From assembly GCF_014873855.1 (NCBI RefSeq), contig NZ_JADBEL010000019.1, positions 1 through 64,000 on the forward strand: a DNA stretch of 64,000 bases. Direction: 5' to 3'. Made by a program: the position numbers and the translations under genes. This DNA is from Sporosarcina limicola. Lineage in GTDB: Bacteria; Bacillota; Bacilli; Bacillales_A; Planococcaceae. Below the pieces are notes generated by a model. The model ran no database searches. It saw only the letters and a program-made list of their open reading frames with translations, and was not told the DNA's origin. Below, piece after piece: positions 38,210-45,980 of the stretch. Each line of letters begins with the position of its first letter. Position 1 is the first letter of the stretch.

Positions 38210-38800
38210 TTATTTTACTAATATTCGTGTATTCGCTATGTATAGGATATCTCCTGTATTTATTCTATAAGGGCTTTCATGTCTTAATTTACTTTTAACA
38301 CGTCTTTCCGATTTTTTCACACCTGTTCCATTAATAGAGTCAATATCTTCAATGTACCATACACCTGATACACAATTTAATACAGCATGTTCATTATTAA
38401 TTAGTGACTCATACTCAGTATCAGACAAATCTATATCAACCTCTCTATCACTTGAGCCTTTTCCCACAAGTAGAGAGGTTTCTCCTTGTACTAACCATTC
38501 CTTTATTTTTTCTCCGTCTTCTTTTATAAGGATTAACTTCATAATTTCCGAGCCAATATCCTCCTTAACCGAACCTTTAAACTCATATTTTATTAATGCA
38601 TAATTTATCGCTACTACACCTAAAAGTAATCCAACTAAGACTCTCAATAGAATAATTTCATTAATGAAAAATACGTACATCAGTGCTAATAATCCAATCA
38701 TAATGATTAGCGTATCAATAACTTCTATACTAATTTGATTATTGTTATTTCCCTTCATCTCATGTGAATTATTATCAAAAAACTTGTTTGTTTCAGACAT
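38210..38800 (-). CDS. Membrane FHA-domain protein
   Basis: This 196-residue protein has two N-terminal membrane helices (IDTLIIMIGLLALMYVFFI, ILLRVLVGLLLGVVAINYAL) followed by a cytosolic FHA domain (about 100-196: TSLLVGKGSSDREVDI, INNEHAVLNCVSGVWYIED, DSINGTGVKKSERR, RINTGDILYIANTRILV). The FHA Gly-Lys takes the place of the more usual Gly-Arg, while the Asn-Gly-Thr turn is kept. It may anchor the complex at the membrane in a phosphorylation-dependent way. The ribosome binding site is AAGGAGA. Confidence 0.8.
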   Translation of the reverse strand: MSETNKFFDNNSHEMKGNNNNQISIEVIDTLIIMIGLLALMYVFFINEIILLRVLVGLLLGVVAINYALIKYEFKGSVKEDIGSEIMKLILIKEDGEKIKEWLVQGETSLLVGKGSSDREVDIDLSDTEYESLINNEHAVLNCVSGVWYIEDIDSINGTGVKKSERRVKSKLRHESPYRINTGDILYIANTRILVK

Positions 38801-38920
38801 GATCTCATCTCCTTACGTCTGATAATATCCAAAACAAGTACTCAAAAAAAGATAGTAATTATAACTAATAAGATACTAAAAAAACTACGGCTCAAGGTAG
38901 TAGATTCGTAATTTTTCTCC

Positions 38921-39352
38921 TTACCTTTTAAAGAATTTTTCAAATAGGTCTGTTGTATCAATAGGATTCTTCTTTTCGGAATTCTTTTTAGTAGTCGACA
39001 TTTCTTTTGTCTTAGGATTGAAACCAAAAAAGTGTTCAAAGTTTTCTTCTAAATCACTCATATTAAACTCTTGTTTTTTTACTTTAGTCTGTTCCTTCTG
39101 TTGAGTAAAACTACCACCTGAGTCGGCTTGACTATACCTTGCCTCTTTCATTTGAGAATCATAGGTCTGCCTTGAAGAAGTGTCTTTCAACATGTTATAG
39201 GCTTCTTGTACTTCTATAAAAATTGTTTCTGATGCCTTACTTCCGTCATTTACATCTGGATGATGCTTTTTTGATAAATTCCTGAATGCATTTTTTATTT
39301 CTTGTTGAGAGGCATTCCTATCTACTCCCAATATTTTATAGTAATTTTTCAT
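38921..39352 (-). CDS. DnaJ-domain co-chaperone
   Basis: This 143-residue protein has an N-terminal J domain (YYKILGVDRNASQQEIKNAF, KKHHPDVNDG, EAYNMLKDTSSRQTYDSQ) with the HPD motif intact. The remaining 75 residues are charged and lack the Gly/Phe and zinc regions of true DnaJ. It ends with repeated LFEKFFKR/LEENFEHFFGF helices that may bind a client. It is the natural partner for the Hsp70-like ATPase of the same operon and lies next to the tube gene, so it may deliver a tube or sheath protein. Confidence 0.85.
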   Translation of the reverse strand: MKNYYKILGVDRNASQQEIKNAFRNLSKKHHPDVNDGSKASETIFIEVQEAYNMLKDTSSRQTYDSQMKEARYSQADSGGSFTQQKEQTKVKKQEFNMSDLEENFEHFFGFNPKTKEMSTTKKNSEKKNPIDTTDLFEKFFKR

Positions 39353-39389
39353 TGTTTTTTCATCCCTATTATTTAGCTTTACTCAATAT

Positions 39390-39419
39390 CATATAAGGGA
39401 CTTTAAAGTCCCTTATATG
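39390..39419. other. Perfect palindrome behind the tube gene
   Basis: CATATAAGGGACTTT pairs fully with AAAGTCCCTTATATG (15-bp arms, no loop). It lies about 30 bases downstream of the tube candidate and before the DnaJ gene. On the minus strand it has no T-run, so an RNA-stabilising, processing or partial-termination role is more likely than a full terminator. Confidence 0.7.
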
Positions 39420-39448
39420 GTTTAAACTACAAAAAACACATCATGTTA

Positions 39449-39874
39449 TTAGACTGAGTAGCCGCCCTCAATTTTTGCTAAATCTGTTTTGTCTTTTTTC
39501 TGTTTAAGAAAAAGATGAAATTCTCCAATTCCTTCAGTGTCACCAAACTTTTCGGTATAATCGACAACGAATGCATTTGGAAAATGAATTTTCCTTACAA
39601 CTTGTTCAGCAGAGATGACCTCTAACGTTACTTTTCGGTAGCAGTCAGACTTTTCGGCCGGTACTAACGACCACAATCCCAACTTCATCGTGTCATCAGA
39701 ATTATCTCCATCTGTTGCGGTAAGTATTTTCCCTCTTATTTTCAGGGTAGCTCCTACATCTGTTGATCTAGCATTGGAATCATTTGGTGTATCGGTTTCA
39801 TACTCCACAGCAATAATACTTTCCAATCCTAGTTCGATTGTTTCTGATCCTTCTACTTTCAATTCAAATCCCAT
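39449..39874 (-). CDS. Tail-tube (Hcp-like) candidate
   Basis: This 141-residue protein has a strong TAGGAGGC ribosome binding site. It is predicted beta-rich, with one central polar loop and the pattern RKVTLEVISAEQVVRK, IHFPNAFVVDYTEKFGD, GEFHLFLKQKK, similar to the closing strands of tail-tube/Hcp proteins in which a naFVvdY strand precedes an E-F-L strand. The size also fits (140-170 in tube families). It follows the sheath candidate and is flanked by stem-loops on both sides, as expected for a gene whose product is needed in many copies. The call rests on pattern, size and context. Confidence 0.55.
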   Translation of the reverse strand: MGFELKVEGSETIELGLESIIAVEYETDTPNDSNARSTDVGATLKIRGKILTATDGDNSDDTMKLGLWSLVPAEKSDCYRKVTLEVISAEQVVRKIHFPNAFVVDYTEKFGDTEGIGEFHLFLKQKKDKTDLAKIEGGYSV

Positions 39875-39941
39875 ACAAATAGCCTCCTAGAAAATTCATA
39901 TTGTGTTCCAGAAAACTTTTACGTTTTCCAGATTTATATTA

Positions 39942-39968
39942 AAAGATTCGTTGTTAAAACGAATCTTT
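39942..39968. other. Stem-loop before the tube gene
   Basis: AAAGATTCG and CGAATCTTT form a 9-bp stem around a 9-base AT loop in the 170-base gap between the sheath and tube candidates. It could protect the tube message or reduce read-through. Confidence 0.55.
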
Positions 39969-40043
39969 AACATACCCTTGTAAAATACTTTTTATTAATA
40001 TGGCTCACTCATGCCATTTCGTAATGGTTAGTTATAAGCATTT

Positions 40044-42227
40044 TTATGCTTTTATTGCACTCGTTCCCTTGGTTATCATAACCTCAAGATTTTTTACATT
40101 TCCATTGAAAACAAGGTCTATTTGACATAAGCTACTCTTCTCATCGACGATGTAGCCAATGTCGTCACCATCTTGAATAATAGAATTGATAAAACCTTTT
40201 TCGTTAAGCCACTTACTTTTTTGACTACTTGGGTTGTTACTGAAGAACTTAACAATATTGTCATATTTAAAATCACCAGATTGAAATCTCAGGATCCTTT
40301 CTATATACGTACTTACCTGCGTTTTGTAGATAGAATCAAACCCATCTTCCTCCATCGCTAAGCTTCTCGCTTTATAGACTGTGATTCGCTTAATGTCTGT
40401 ATCCTGTAATTGAGCATTTTCTGAGGAAAAGACAAAACCGAAATTTCTTCTATTTATTGCATCTTTAATATTATTTGTAAAACCAGATATTTCTTTAGCC
40501 ATTGTTGTTACAGCTCTAAGCGAGTTATCCCCAGCCTCTATGTCAAAACGCACCCCAGGATAATCCCTTTTAACACTCCGAAATGATTCCTTCAAGTACT
40601 CTGGGCATTGATAAGCGGCAACAATACCCGCCGCTACGTAACTAGCACCTACATATACCCCTTCAATCCATAGCTTTAAGATATCCTCTTTTTCCTTGGA
40701 AAGTCGTGCTCCATTTTCTGTACTCAGCATTCTCGTGTCAATGACAACACCTGACTTATCTTTTGGAATAATCGTGAAATTCGGGATACAAGGAATTGCA
40801 AACTCGCTAAATTCTTTTCTTAGTAGGACCGAACATTTATCAATGAAACGGTCTATCCCTGCTGTAGCGATACCGTTAAATGTTGTTTCTTCTTCAGTCA
40901 TAAAGCTAAAAAACAATTGTATTTTATAGTCTTTCACGGTATCAAGTAACATTGACAGAGACTCCATAGTGTTTCCATCCTGCTTAGAAATCTTTTCATT
41001 CCCTTTAAAACGTTCTCTGCTCACTTTTAATTTACCAACAGACTCCAATTCTAAAGAAGGAACAATACCAAACCAAACAGTGTCTGTAAAATCATTTTTC
41101 GAGTTTACAGTATTTAGATACGTGCTTAACTTCGGTATGTTATTACTTTTGACCAACATATCTAGCTTCGTATTCGTGACAAGAAGAGACGGTTGCATTC
41201 CTTTGTTTTTTGTAGCATATTGGTCAAAAAACATTTTTACACCTAACAGCTTTTCAACTAGCGGTTTTACTGTTTTTACAAATTCATCTTTTGCATCCTT
41301 ATAGAATTCTAAGTATGTATTGTAATTCTGTACTTCTGTTTTAATATCAATATCAGTTTTCACTGTTGGTAAAGGCGAAAAGGTTCTGATCACAAGGTTC
41401 TTCACATAAGCAGAAGGGGATTCCGTAATAGATTCGTAATCTTCTTCAAAAACAGTGCTTAGTTCATGGTTATTATTCTCATCTATAACCATAAGTTCGG
41501 TATTGCTATTTTGAGGCGCCTCGACAATTTTCAATTCACCAACTTCTCCAATGGTAAGCATACCAATTTGAATTTTTTCTGATTCATTTGATTCCTGGTT
41601 ACTTCCTAGGAGAAGCCTTGTCTTAATATCTTCAATGGCCAATGGCAGCATTGCCATTACATTGTTGTAGTTTCTGCTTGCCACTTCGAACATCGTATTA
41701 AGCTTATCCCCCGTATCAAGCTTTTTTGGGTCCCCTTCATCTAACTGATCATACTCGCCATATAAATAGTGGATTTCTTTTCTAACCTGGCGAATATCAT
41801 CCATAACTTTCTTTGGAGATATCATATCCAAAAGATTTTCAAACTTAAAGTCCACATTTGTTGTGCCTTGACTTCTCTTCGTATCAATTAAAGTAAACAG
41901 CATTTTTAAAAAATCATTATTTTGATCGACAGGAATTTCAGAAATACAGTCCTCTTGGATTCCTTCTGGTTTTTTCAATGTATACATCACTTTTTGATTT
42001 GCAGCATTGTAAAAGGAATATACTGTCGGAGAAAATTTGTCTAAAAATTCATCAAAACTTTTTACGAGAAGATGTTCATTAATCTCCTTAATCTTCTCAT
42101 CACTAAGACTGTCAATCCCTTTAACATCACCAACAAGCGTAAGGATATCTAGTTTTTCTGGATTGATTTCTTCAAAGAGCATCGTTCTGTTTGTTTGACT
42201 AATAATATCCACAAGTTCGGCAGTCAA
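40044..42227 (-). CDS. Sheath-like structural protein candidate
   Basis: This 727-residue protein starts at TTG with AAAGG nine bases upstream. It lacks signal, membrane or enzyme motifs. The region of about 360-580 (DTVWFGIVPSLELESVG, TRMLSTENGARLSKE, LKLWIEGVYVGASYVAAGIVAAYQCPEYL) recalls the TssC/tail-sheath arrangement, and the C-terminal 70 residues would form the last sheath strands. The length would fit a TssB-TssC fusion or a phage sheath with inserts. It is the first gene of the long operon, directly before the tube candidate. An unrelated large structural protein remains possible. Confidence 0.45.
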   Translation of the reverse strand: MTAELVDIISQTNRTMLFEEINPEKLDILTLVGDVKGIDSLSDEKIKEINEHLLVKSFDEFLDKFSPTVYSFYNAANQKVMYTLKKPEGIQEDCISEIPVDQNNDFLKMLFTLIDTKRSQGTTNVDFKFENLLDMISPKKVMDDIRQVRKEIHYLYGEYDQLDEGDPKKLDTGDKLNTMFEVASRNYNNVMAMLPLAIEDIKTRLLLGSNQESNESEKIQIGMLTIGEVGELKIVEAPQNSNTELMVIDENNNHELSTVFEEDYESITESPSAYVKNLVIRTFSPLPTVKTDIDIKTEVQNYNTYLEFYKDAKDEFVKTVKPLVEKLLGVKMFFDQYATKNKGMQPSLLVTNTKLDMLVKSNNIPKLSTYLNTVNSKNDFTDTVWFGIVPSLELESVGKLKVSRERFKGNEKISKQDGNTMESLSMLLDTVKDYKIQLFFSFMTEEETTFNGIATAGIDRFIDKCSVLLRKEFSEFAIPCIPNFTIIPKDKSGVVIDTRMLSTENGARLSKEKEDILKLWIEGVYVGASYVAAGIVAAYQCPEYLKESFRSVKRDYPGVRFDIEAGDNSLRAVTTMAKEISGFTNNIKDAINRRNFGFVFSSENAQLQDTDIKRITVYKARSLAMEEDGFDSIYKTQVSTYIERILRFQSGDFKYDNIVKFFSNNPSSQKSKWLNEKGFINSIIQDGDDIGYIVDEKSSLCQIDLVFNGNVKNLEVMITKGTSAIKA

Positions 42228-42598
42228 ATACTATAAACCTTTAGACTTATAGTATCCTACAGCCACCCCTCCCTTTTATAACTATTTTGAATAAATATGG
42301 AAATAAATGAAAAGCTAATATTCATGTAATAAACCCTACAACTCATACATTAATTTACTTATAATTTCCTGTCAATCTATTTCCGGGAAAAATCACCATT
42401 TTAGGATTTTAGTCGGGTTATCACAATTAGATAAACAGTCTTTATTAGATAAACAGTCTTTTAGGATTATAAATTTAAAAATAATACTAAACATAATTAC
42501 TTTTCTGAACCTTTAAAACTAGTGTTCGTCAATTTGTACAGTATATTTTTTCAGTGGTAGTTATTTCTATTCTTTTAATTTTGAAAGACAAAGTATTG
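42228..42598. promoter_or_regulatory. Gene-free leader of the injection-system operon, with 18-bp tandem repeat
   Basis: This is the AT-rich gap between the kinase gene and the first structural gene. It contains two exact 18-base tandem units (TTAGATAAACAGTCTTTA type, 42427-42462). A TATAAT on the minus strand lies near 42468. I expect the main promoter here, but cannot place a convincing -35. Confidence 0.4.
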
Positions 42599-43528
42599 CT
42601 ATTTACTATTCCGATTTAATCTTTTCATCCATTTTTCCATTTTTATTATAACGGATTCTAGTAAAATAGAGATTGTGAAAAAGTGTAGTGAAAAGCATCT
42701 CTTACTAGGTTGTATCGCAAGGCCCCACATAATGATGCCGGACATTATAGGACTTACTTTCGGGTTATGTTTTCTTACACTTTCCATCCTGTCCTCTATT
42801 ATTCGTTTCGATATATCTAATGGAGCGACACCACTAAGTGAATAGTAAAAAGTAGCCGCCAAGCTATAGATATCAGAGGATACCCCTTGTTTTGAACTCG
42901 CAGAATAAAGCTCCAATGGTGAATAGCCAGAAGTAGTAAATATCGTATGGCCCTCAACTTTTTTATAATAAACGGCTGAACCAAAATCAAGAATCCGAGG
43001 GTTCCCTTCGTTATCTATCATGATATTACTGGGTTTTATATCCCGATGAATAATACCCTTTTTGTGAATATAACCGACGGCTTCTATTAAAGGAATCAAG
43101 GTTTTATAAAAAAAATCGGAACTATAATCCCATTGGTTTTCTTTAATATATTGATCAAGAAGCTTACCTTCACAGTACGCCATTATAATATAAGCCGAGC
43201 CATTTTCTTCGAAGTGATCGTGGTATTGTACAATATTTCCATGAGTTAGTTCTTTTAGGACGAGGGCTTCATCTAGAAAAATCTGCATCCAATCTGCATA
43301 CTTCTTTTTGGTTGAGGGCAATCGGCTAATAATAGTTTGATGATCCAAATCGCGCAAAGCGAGTTTTCTTGGAAAATATTCTTTAATGACCTGAGTTTCC
43401 TTCGTCTTTATGTTTTCTCCTATGTAAACAATCGACAATTCACTTCTCGAAATGACTTTATTTACTTTATATATATTTTTCAGTAAAGTATTTTCTTTTA
43501 GACTAATCCCATCTTGAATGGTAACCAT
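42599..43528 (-). CDS. Ser/Thr protein kinase of the injection system
   Basis: This protein of about 309 residues is read from MVTIQDGISL, where GGAGGAAA precedes the ATG. The Hanks-type motifs are in order: VIKEYFPR (ATP Lys), DEALVLKEL (helix C Glu), IIHRDIKPSNIMID, ILDFGSA and SPLELYS, with SDIYSLAATFY after them. No membrane segment or extra sensor domain is seen; a hydrophobic stretch at the very C-terminus is short and followed by a basic tail. With the PP2C and the two FHA proteins it forms a phospho-switch like PpkA-PppA-Fha. Confidence 0.85.
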   Translation of the reverse strand: MVTIQDGISLKENTLLKNIYKVNKVISRSELSIVYIGENIKTKETQVIKEYFPRKLALRDLDHQTIISRLPSTKKKYADWMQIFLDEALVLKELTHGNIVQYHDHFEENGSAYIIMAYCEGKLLDQYIKENQWDYSSDFFYKTLIPLIEAVGYIHKKGIIHRDIKPSNIMIDNEGNPRILDFGSAVYYKKVEGHTIFTTSGYSPLELYSASSKQGVSSDIYSLAATFYYSLSGVAPLDISKRIIEDRMESVRKHNPKVSPIMSGIIMWGLAIQPSKRCFSLHFFTISILLESVIIKMEKWMKRLNRNSK

Positions 43529-43930
43529 TGGATTTCCTCCTTCACATCTTTTTATAGCCATAATACACTATTTTTGTAATTTAAATAGCTACTTTACTCA
43601 AAATCGAGTTTCTTCTAATCCATGAATCAAAGTTCCTCATAACGTAAACCGACTGCTACTACCGCTCGGGACTTGTCTCCTTTAGACTCTATCCATGCTA
43701 GACGCACAAAAAAAAAGCCGATTAATCCTACAAAGGATCCATCGGCTTTTAAAAGTAACTTGTGTCACGTCTGTTGATTAACCATTTACTTGCATAAAAC
43801 ACTTGGGAGAAGGACTTGGGGAAACCTACATTTTCACTGGACTATTTCCGGTTCGCTTTCGGCAACATATTCGCTAATTCCTCAGCAATGCCAGCCTCCG
43901 CCCTCGACACAAGGTTTGATTTTTAGGGAG
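43529..43930. other. Spacer between the injection system and the cell-wall cluster
   Basis: It contains the terminator at 43713-43750 and otherwise no recognisable gene. The kinase promoter should lie on its left part, but I see no clear boxes. Confidence 0.4.
43713..43750 (-). terminator. Terminator of the two-component operon
   Basis: AAAAGCCGAT and ATCGGCTTTT form the stem, with an inner ATCCT/AGGAT pairing and T-runs at the end. It lies 180 bases behind the histidine kinase gene. Confidence 0.8.
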
Positions 43931-45034
43931 CTATACATTAAGCCATTTTAAGTAAACGGCAAAAACTGTTTTTTCCTCTTCACTTATGACTTTTATTTCC
44001 CCATCGTGCATGTCGACTATACTTTTGGCAATAGCAAGCCCCAATCCAGAACTATCAGAATGTAAGCCCCGTGATTTATCGACCTGATAAAACCTTTCGA
44101 AAATATGAGGTAGATCCATCGCTCGGATTGGCTCCCCGTAACTTGTCACTTCTACTACAATATCATCATCTTTCACATAAGCAGAAATATCGATTTGTTT
44201 TTTCTTTGTTCCATACTTTAAAGCATTCGACAACAAGTTCTCAAAAACCCGTATTAAAAGATTTCCATCTGCTTCTATAATAAGTGCTTCAGAACTATAC
44301 GTCTCTTTACAAACAAACTGCATTTGCTCAAACTGTATTCGATAATGCTCGGCAAGTTGACCTAGCATTTCCTTTATATTAAGTGGTACCTTCTCTACTG
44401 TAAGCTGATGATTTTGTACGCGCGTATATTCAAATAAATCCTGAATCAACCTATGCAGTTTCGTAGATTTCTCATAAGCAATATCGATATAATACCTAAG
44501 TTCTACTTCATCTTTATAGTTGTCTTCTATAATAAGCGCCAAATAACCAAGTATAGATGTTAAAGGCGTGCGAAGGTCGTGAGAGACATTGGTAATAAGA
44601 TCATTTTTTGTTTTCTGAGCACTGCGTTCTTCCTCTATTACTGTATCCATCTTATTGATAATCATATTGATGCTTTCTGTTAATCGCACTAAATTTTTAT
44701 CTCGATAGACAGGTATAACTCTTTTTTCTGGGTTGATTACATACTTTTTCGTATCTGCAATAAGTTGATTGAGATCTTTTAAAAACACTCTTCTTTTCTC
44801 ATGTTTATAAAATAGAAAGAAATAAAACATTGCCAACAATATAAAGCATAACTGTTTAAGGAAGAATGGCCAAGGGGAATCAAGGACATTAAAAACTCTT
44901 CTTTTACCAATCAAATTAATGAACTCCATTACCATTCCACTGCCGACAGTTGATTGGATAACATAACCTATAACTGCATTAATTAGTATACTCAAAGAAG
45001 CTGCTGACAGGATTGTAGCTAGTATGACCCCCAT
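43931..45034 (-). CDS. VanS-type sensor histidine kinase
   Basis: This protein of about 367 residues is started at MGVILATIL because GGTGGAGG lies six bases upstream and a membrane helix follows directly; the longer frame overlaps the regulator gene. There are two membrane helices (about 1-30 and 55-75) with a short external loop. A HisKA box (LITNVSHDLRTPLTSILGY), N box (ENLLSNALKYG) and G boxes (SDSSGLGLAIAKSIVDMH) follow. It is paired with the regulator gene and divergent from cell-wall genes, so it probably senses a peptidoglycan or antibiotic signal. Confidence 0.8.
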   Translation of the reverse strand: MGVILATILSAASLSILINAVIGYVIQSTVGSGMVMEFINLIGKRRVFNVLDSPWPFFLKQLCFILLAMFYFFLFYKHEKRRVFLKDLNQLIADTKKYVINPEKRVIPVYRDKNLVRLTESINMIINKMDTVIEEERSAQKTKNDLITNVSHDLRTPLTSILGYLALIIEDNYKDEVELRYYIDIAYEKSTKLHRLIQDLFEYTRVQNHQLTVEKVPLNIKEMLGQLAEHYRIQFEQMQFVCKETYSSEALIIEADGNLLIRVFENLLSNALKYGTKKKQIDISAYVKDDDIVVEVTSYGEPIRAMDLPHIFERFYQVDKSRGLHSDSSGLGLAIAKSIVDMHDGEIKVISEEEKTVFAVYLKWLNV

Positions 45035-45080
45035 GAAAAGCCTCCACCTTGAGACAGACCTGACCTCAATTACCCACGCT

Positions 45081-45776
45081 TTAATAGTCAATTTTATAAC
45101 CAACTCCCCAAACAGTCACAATCATTTTTTCTCCATTTAATGCTTTATCAAGTTTTGCCCTTAAATTGCTTATATGAACCATAACCGTTTTGCTTTGATA
45201 GATTTCCTGCTCATTCCATACCAGCTGGAAGATATCTTCAGAACTAAAAACCCGTCCAGGTTTGCTACAAAGTAAGCATAGAATATCAAATTCAATCGCT
45301 GTCAGGCTTAATGGAATTCCGGCAATACTGACTGTATGTTTTTGTTTATTTATTTCTAAAGGCCCTACATGTAATCCTTCTTGAGATATACCCGAAGTAC
45401 TTTGTGAAAAACCTGATCGCCGAAGTAATGCCTTCACTCGTGCAATTAGCTCCAAAGGATTAAATGGTTTAACAAGGTAATCATCAGCACCCATCGCGAG
45501 ACCATAAATCTTGTCCATATCCTCTGCTTTAGCACTTAACATTAAGATTGGAACAGTTTGATTACCCTGACGAATTTCACGGCAAACCACAATTCCATCC
45601 TTTTTCGGCATCATGACATCTAGAATAATCAAATCAGCCGGAATATTTGACAGTATTTTCAAACCTTCTTCCCCATCATGAGCTAAATGAACCTCGTAAT
45701 GTTCCATTTCCAAATAAATTCGTAGCAAATTCGTAATATCTTTATCATCATCTAGTACTAAAATAACTGCCCCCAT
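45081..45776 (-). CDS. VanR/OmpR-type response regulator
   Basis: This 231-residue protein has a receiver domain with the acidic pocket DDD, the phospho-acceptor Asp in LIILDVMMPKKDG, a Ser/Thr in LMLSAK and the Lys in DDYLVKPF. A C-terminal winged helix (about 130-230; LTAIEFDILCLLCSKPGRVF, VMVHISNLRAKLD, VWGVGYKIDY) completes it. It is likely to activate the divergent carboxypeptidase-ligase-murF-racemase operon; two direct repeats at 45878-45895 are a candidate site. Confidence 0.85.
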   Translation of the reverse strand: MGAVILVLDDDKDITNLLRIYLEMEHYEVHLAHDGEEGLKILSNIPADLIILDVMMPKKDGIVVCREIRQGNQTVPILMLSAKAEDMDKIYGLAMGADDYLVKPFNPLELIARVKALLRRSGFSQSTSGISQEGLHVGPLEINKQKHTVSIAGIPLSLTAIEFDILCLLCSKPGRVFSSEDIFQLVWNEQEIYQSKTVMVHISNLRAKLDKALNGEKMIVTVWGVGYKIDY

Positions 45777-45877
45777 AAGCTATCACCGCCTCTTCATTCT
45801 GAAATCTCATTTCATTATAAACATAGTTCCACGCAAATAACTATAGACAACACATTCAATCCATTCTCCTATGCAAA

Positions 45878-45895
45878 TCTTTAGAAATTCTTTAG
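45878..45895 (+). promoter_or_regulatory. Candidate response-regulator binding repeats
   Basis: TCTTTAG occurs at 45878 and again 11 bases later at 45889, i.e. one helical turn apart, as OmpR-family regulators prefer. A TACAAT -10-like box (45928-45933) follows about 33 bases downstream without a good -35, which fits an activated promoter for the gene at 45981. Confidence 0.4.
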
Positions 45896-45980
45896 CTTTT
45901 CTTTCTTCTTTATTAATTTCTGCTCGTTACAATGTGGTTATGTTGATAAATACTACAAGAAAAAAGGGGGAGGAAAGAAA

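Noticed and set aside
42599..42700. Possible frameshift at the kinase C-terminus (unusual hydrophobic tail)
   Set aside because: The kinase core is complete through PSKR, and neither alternative frame continues into a recognisable domain.
11100..43528. Interpretation as a normal prophage
   Set aside because: Tail-like spike genes are present, but I see no integrase, terminase, portal, capsid, holin or lysin gene, while kinase, phosphatase, FHA and Hsp70 genes are.
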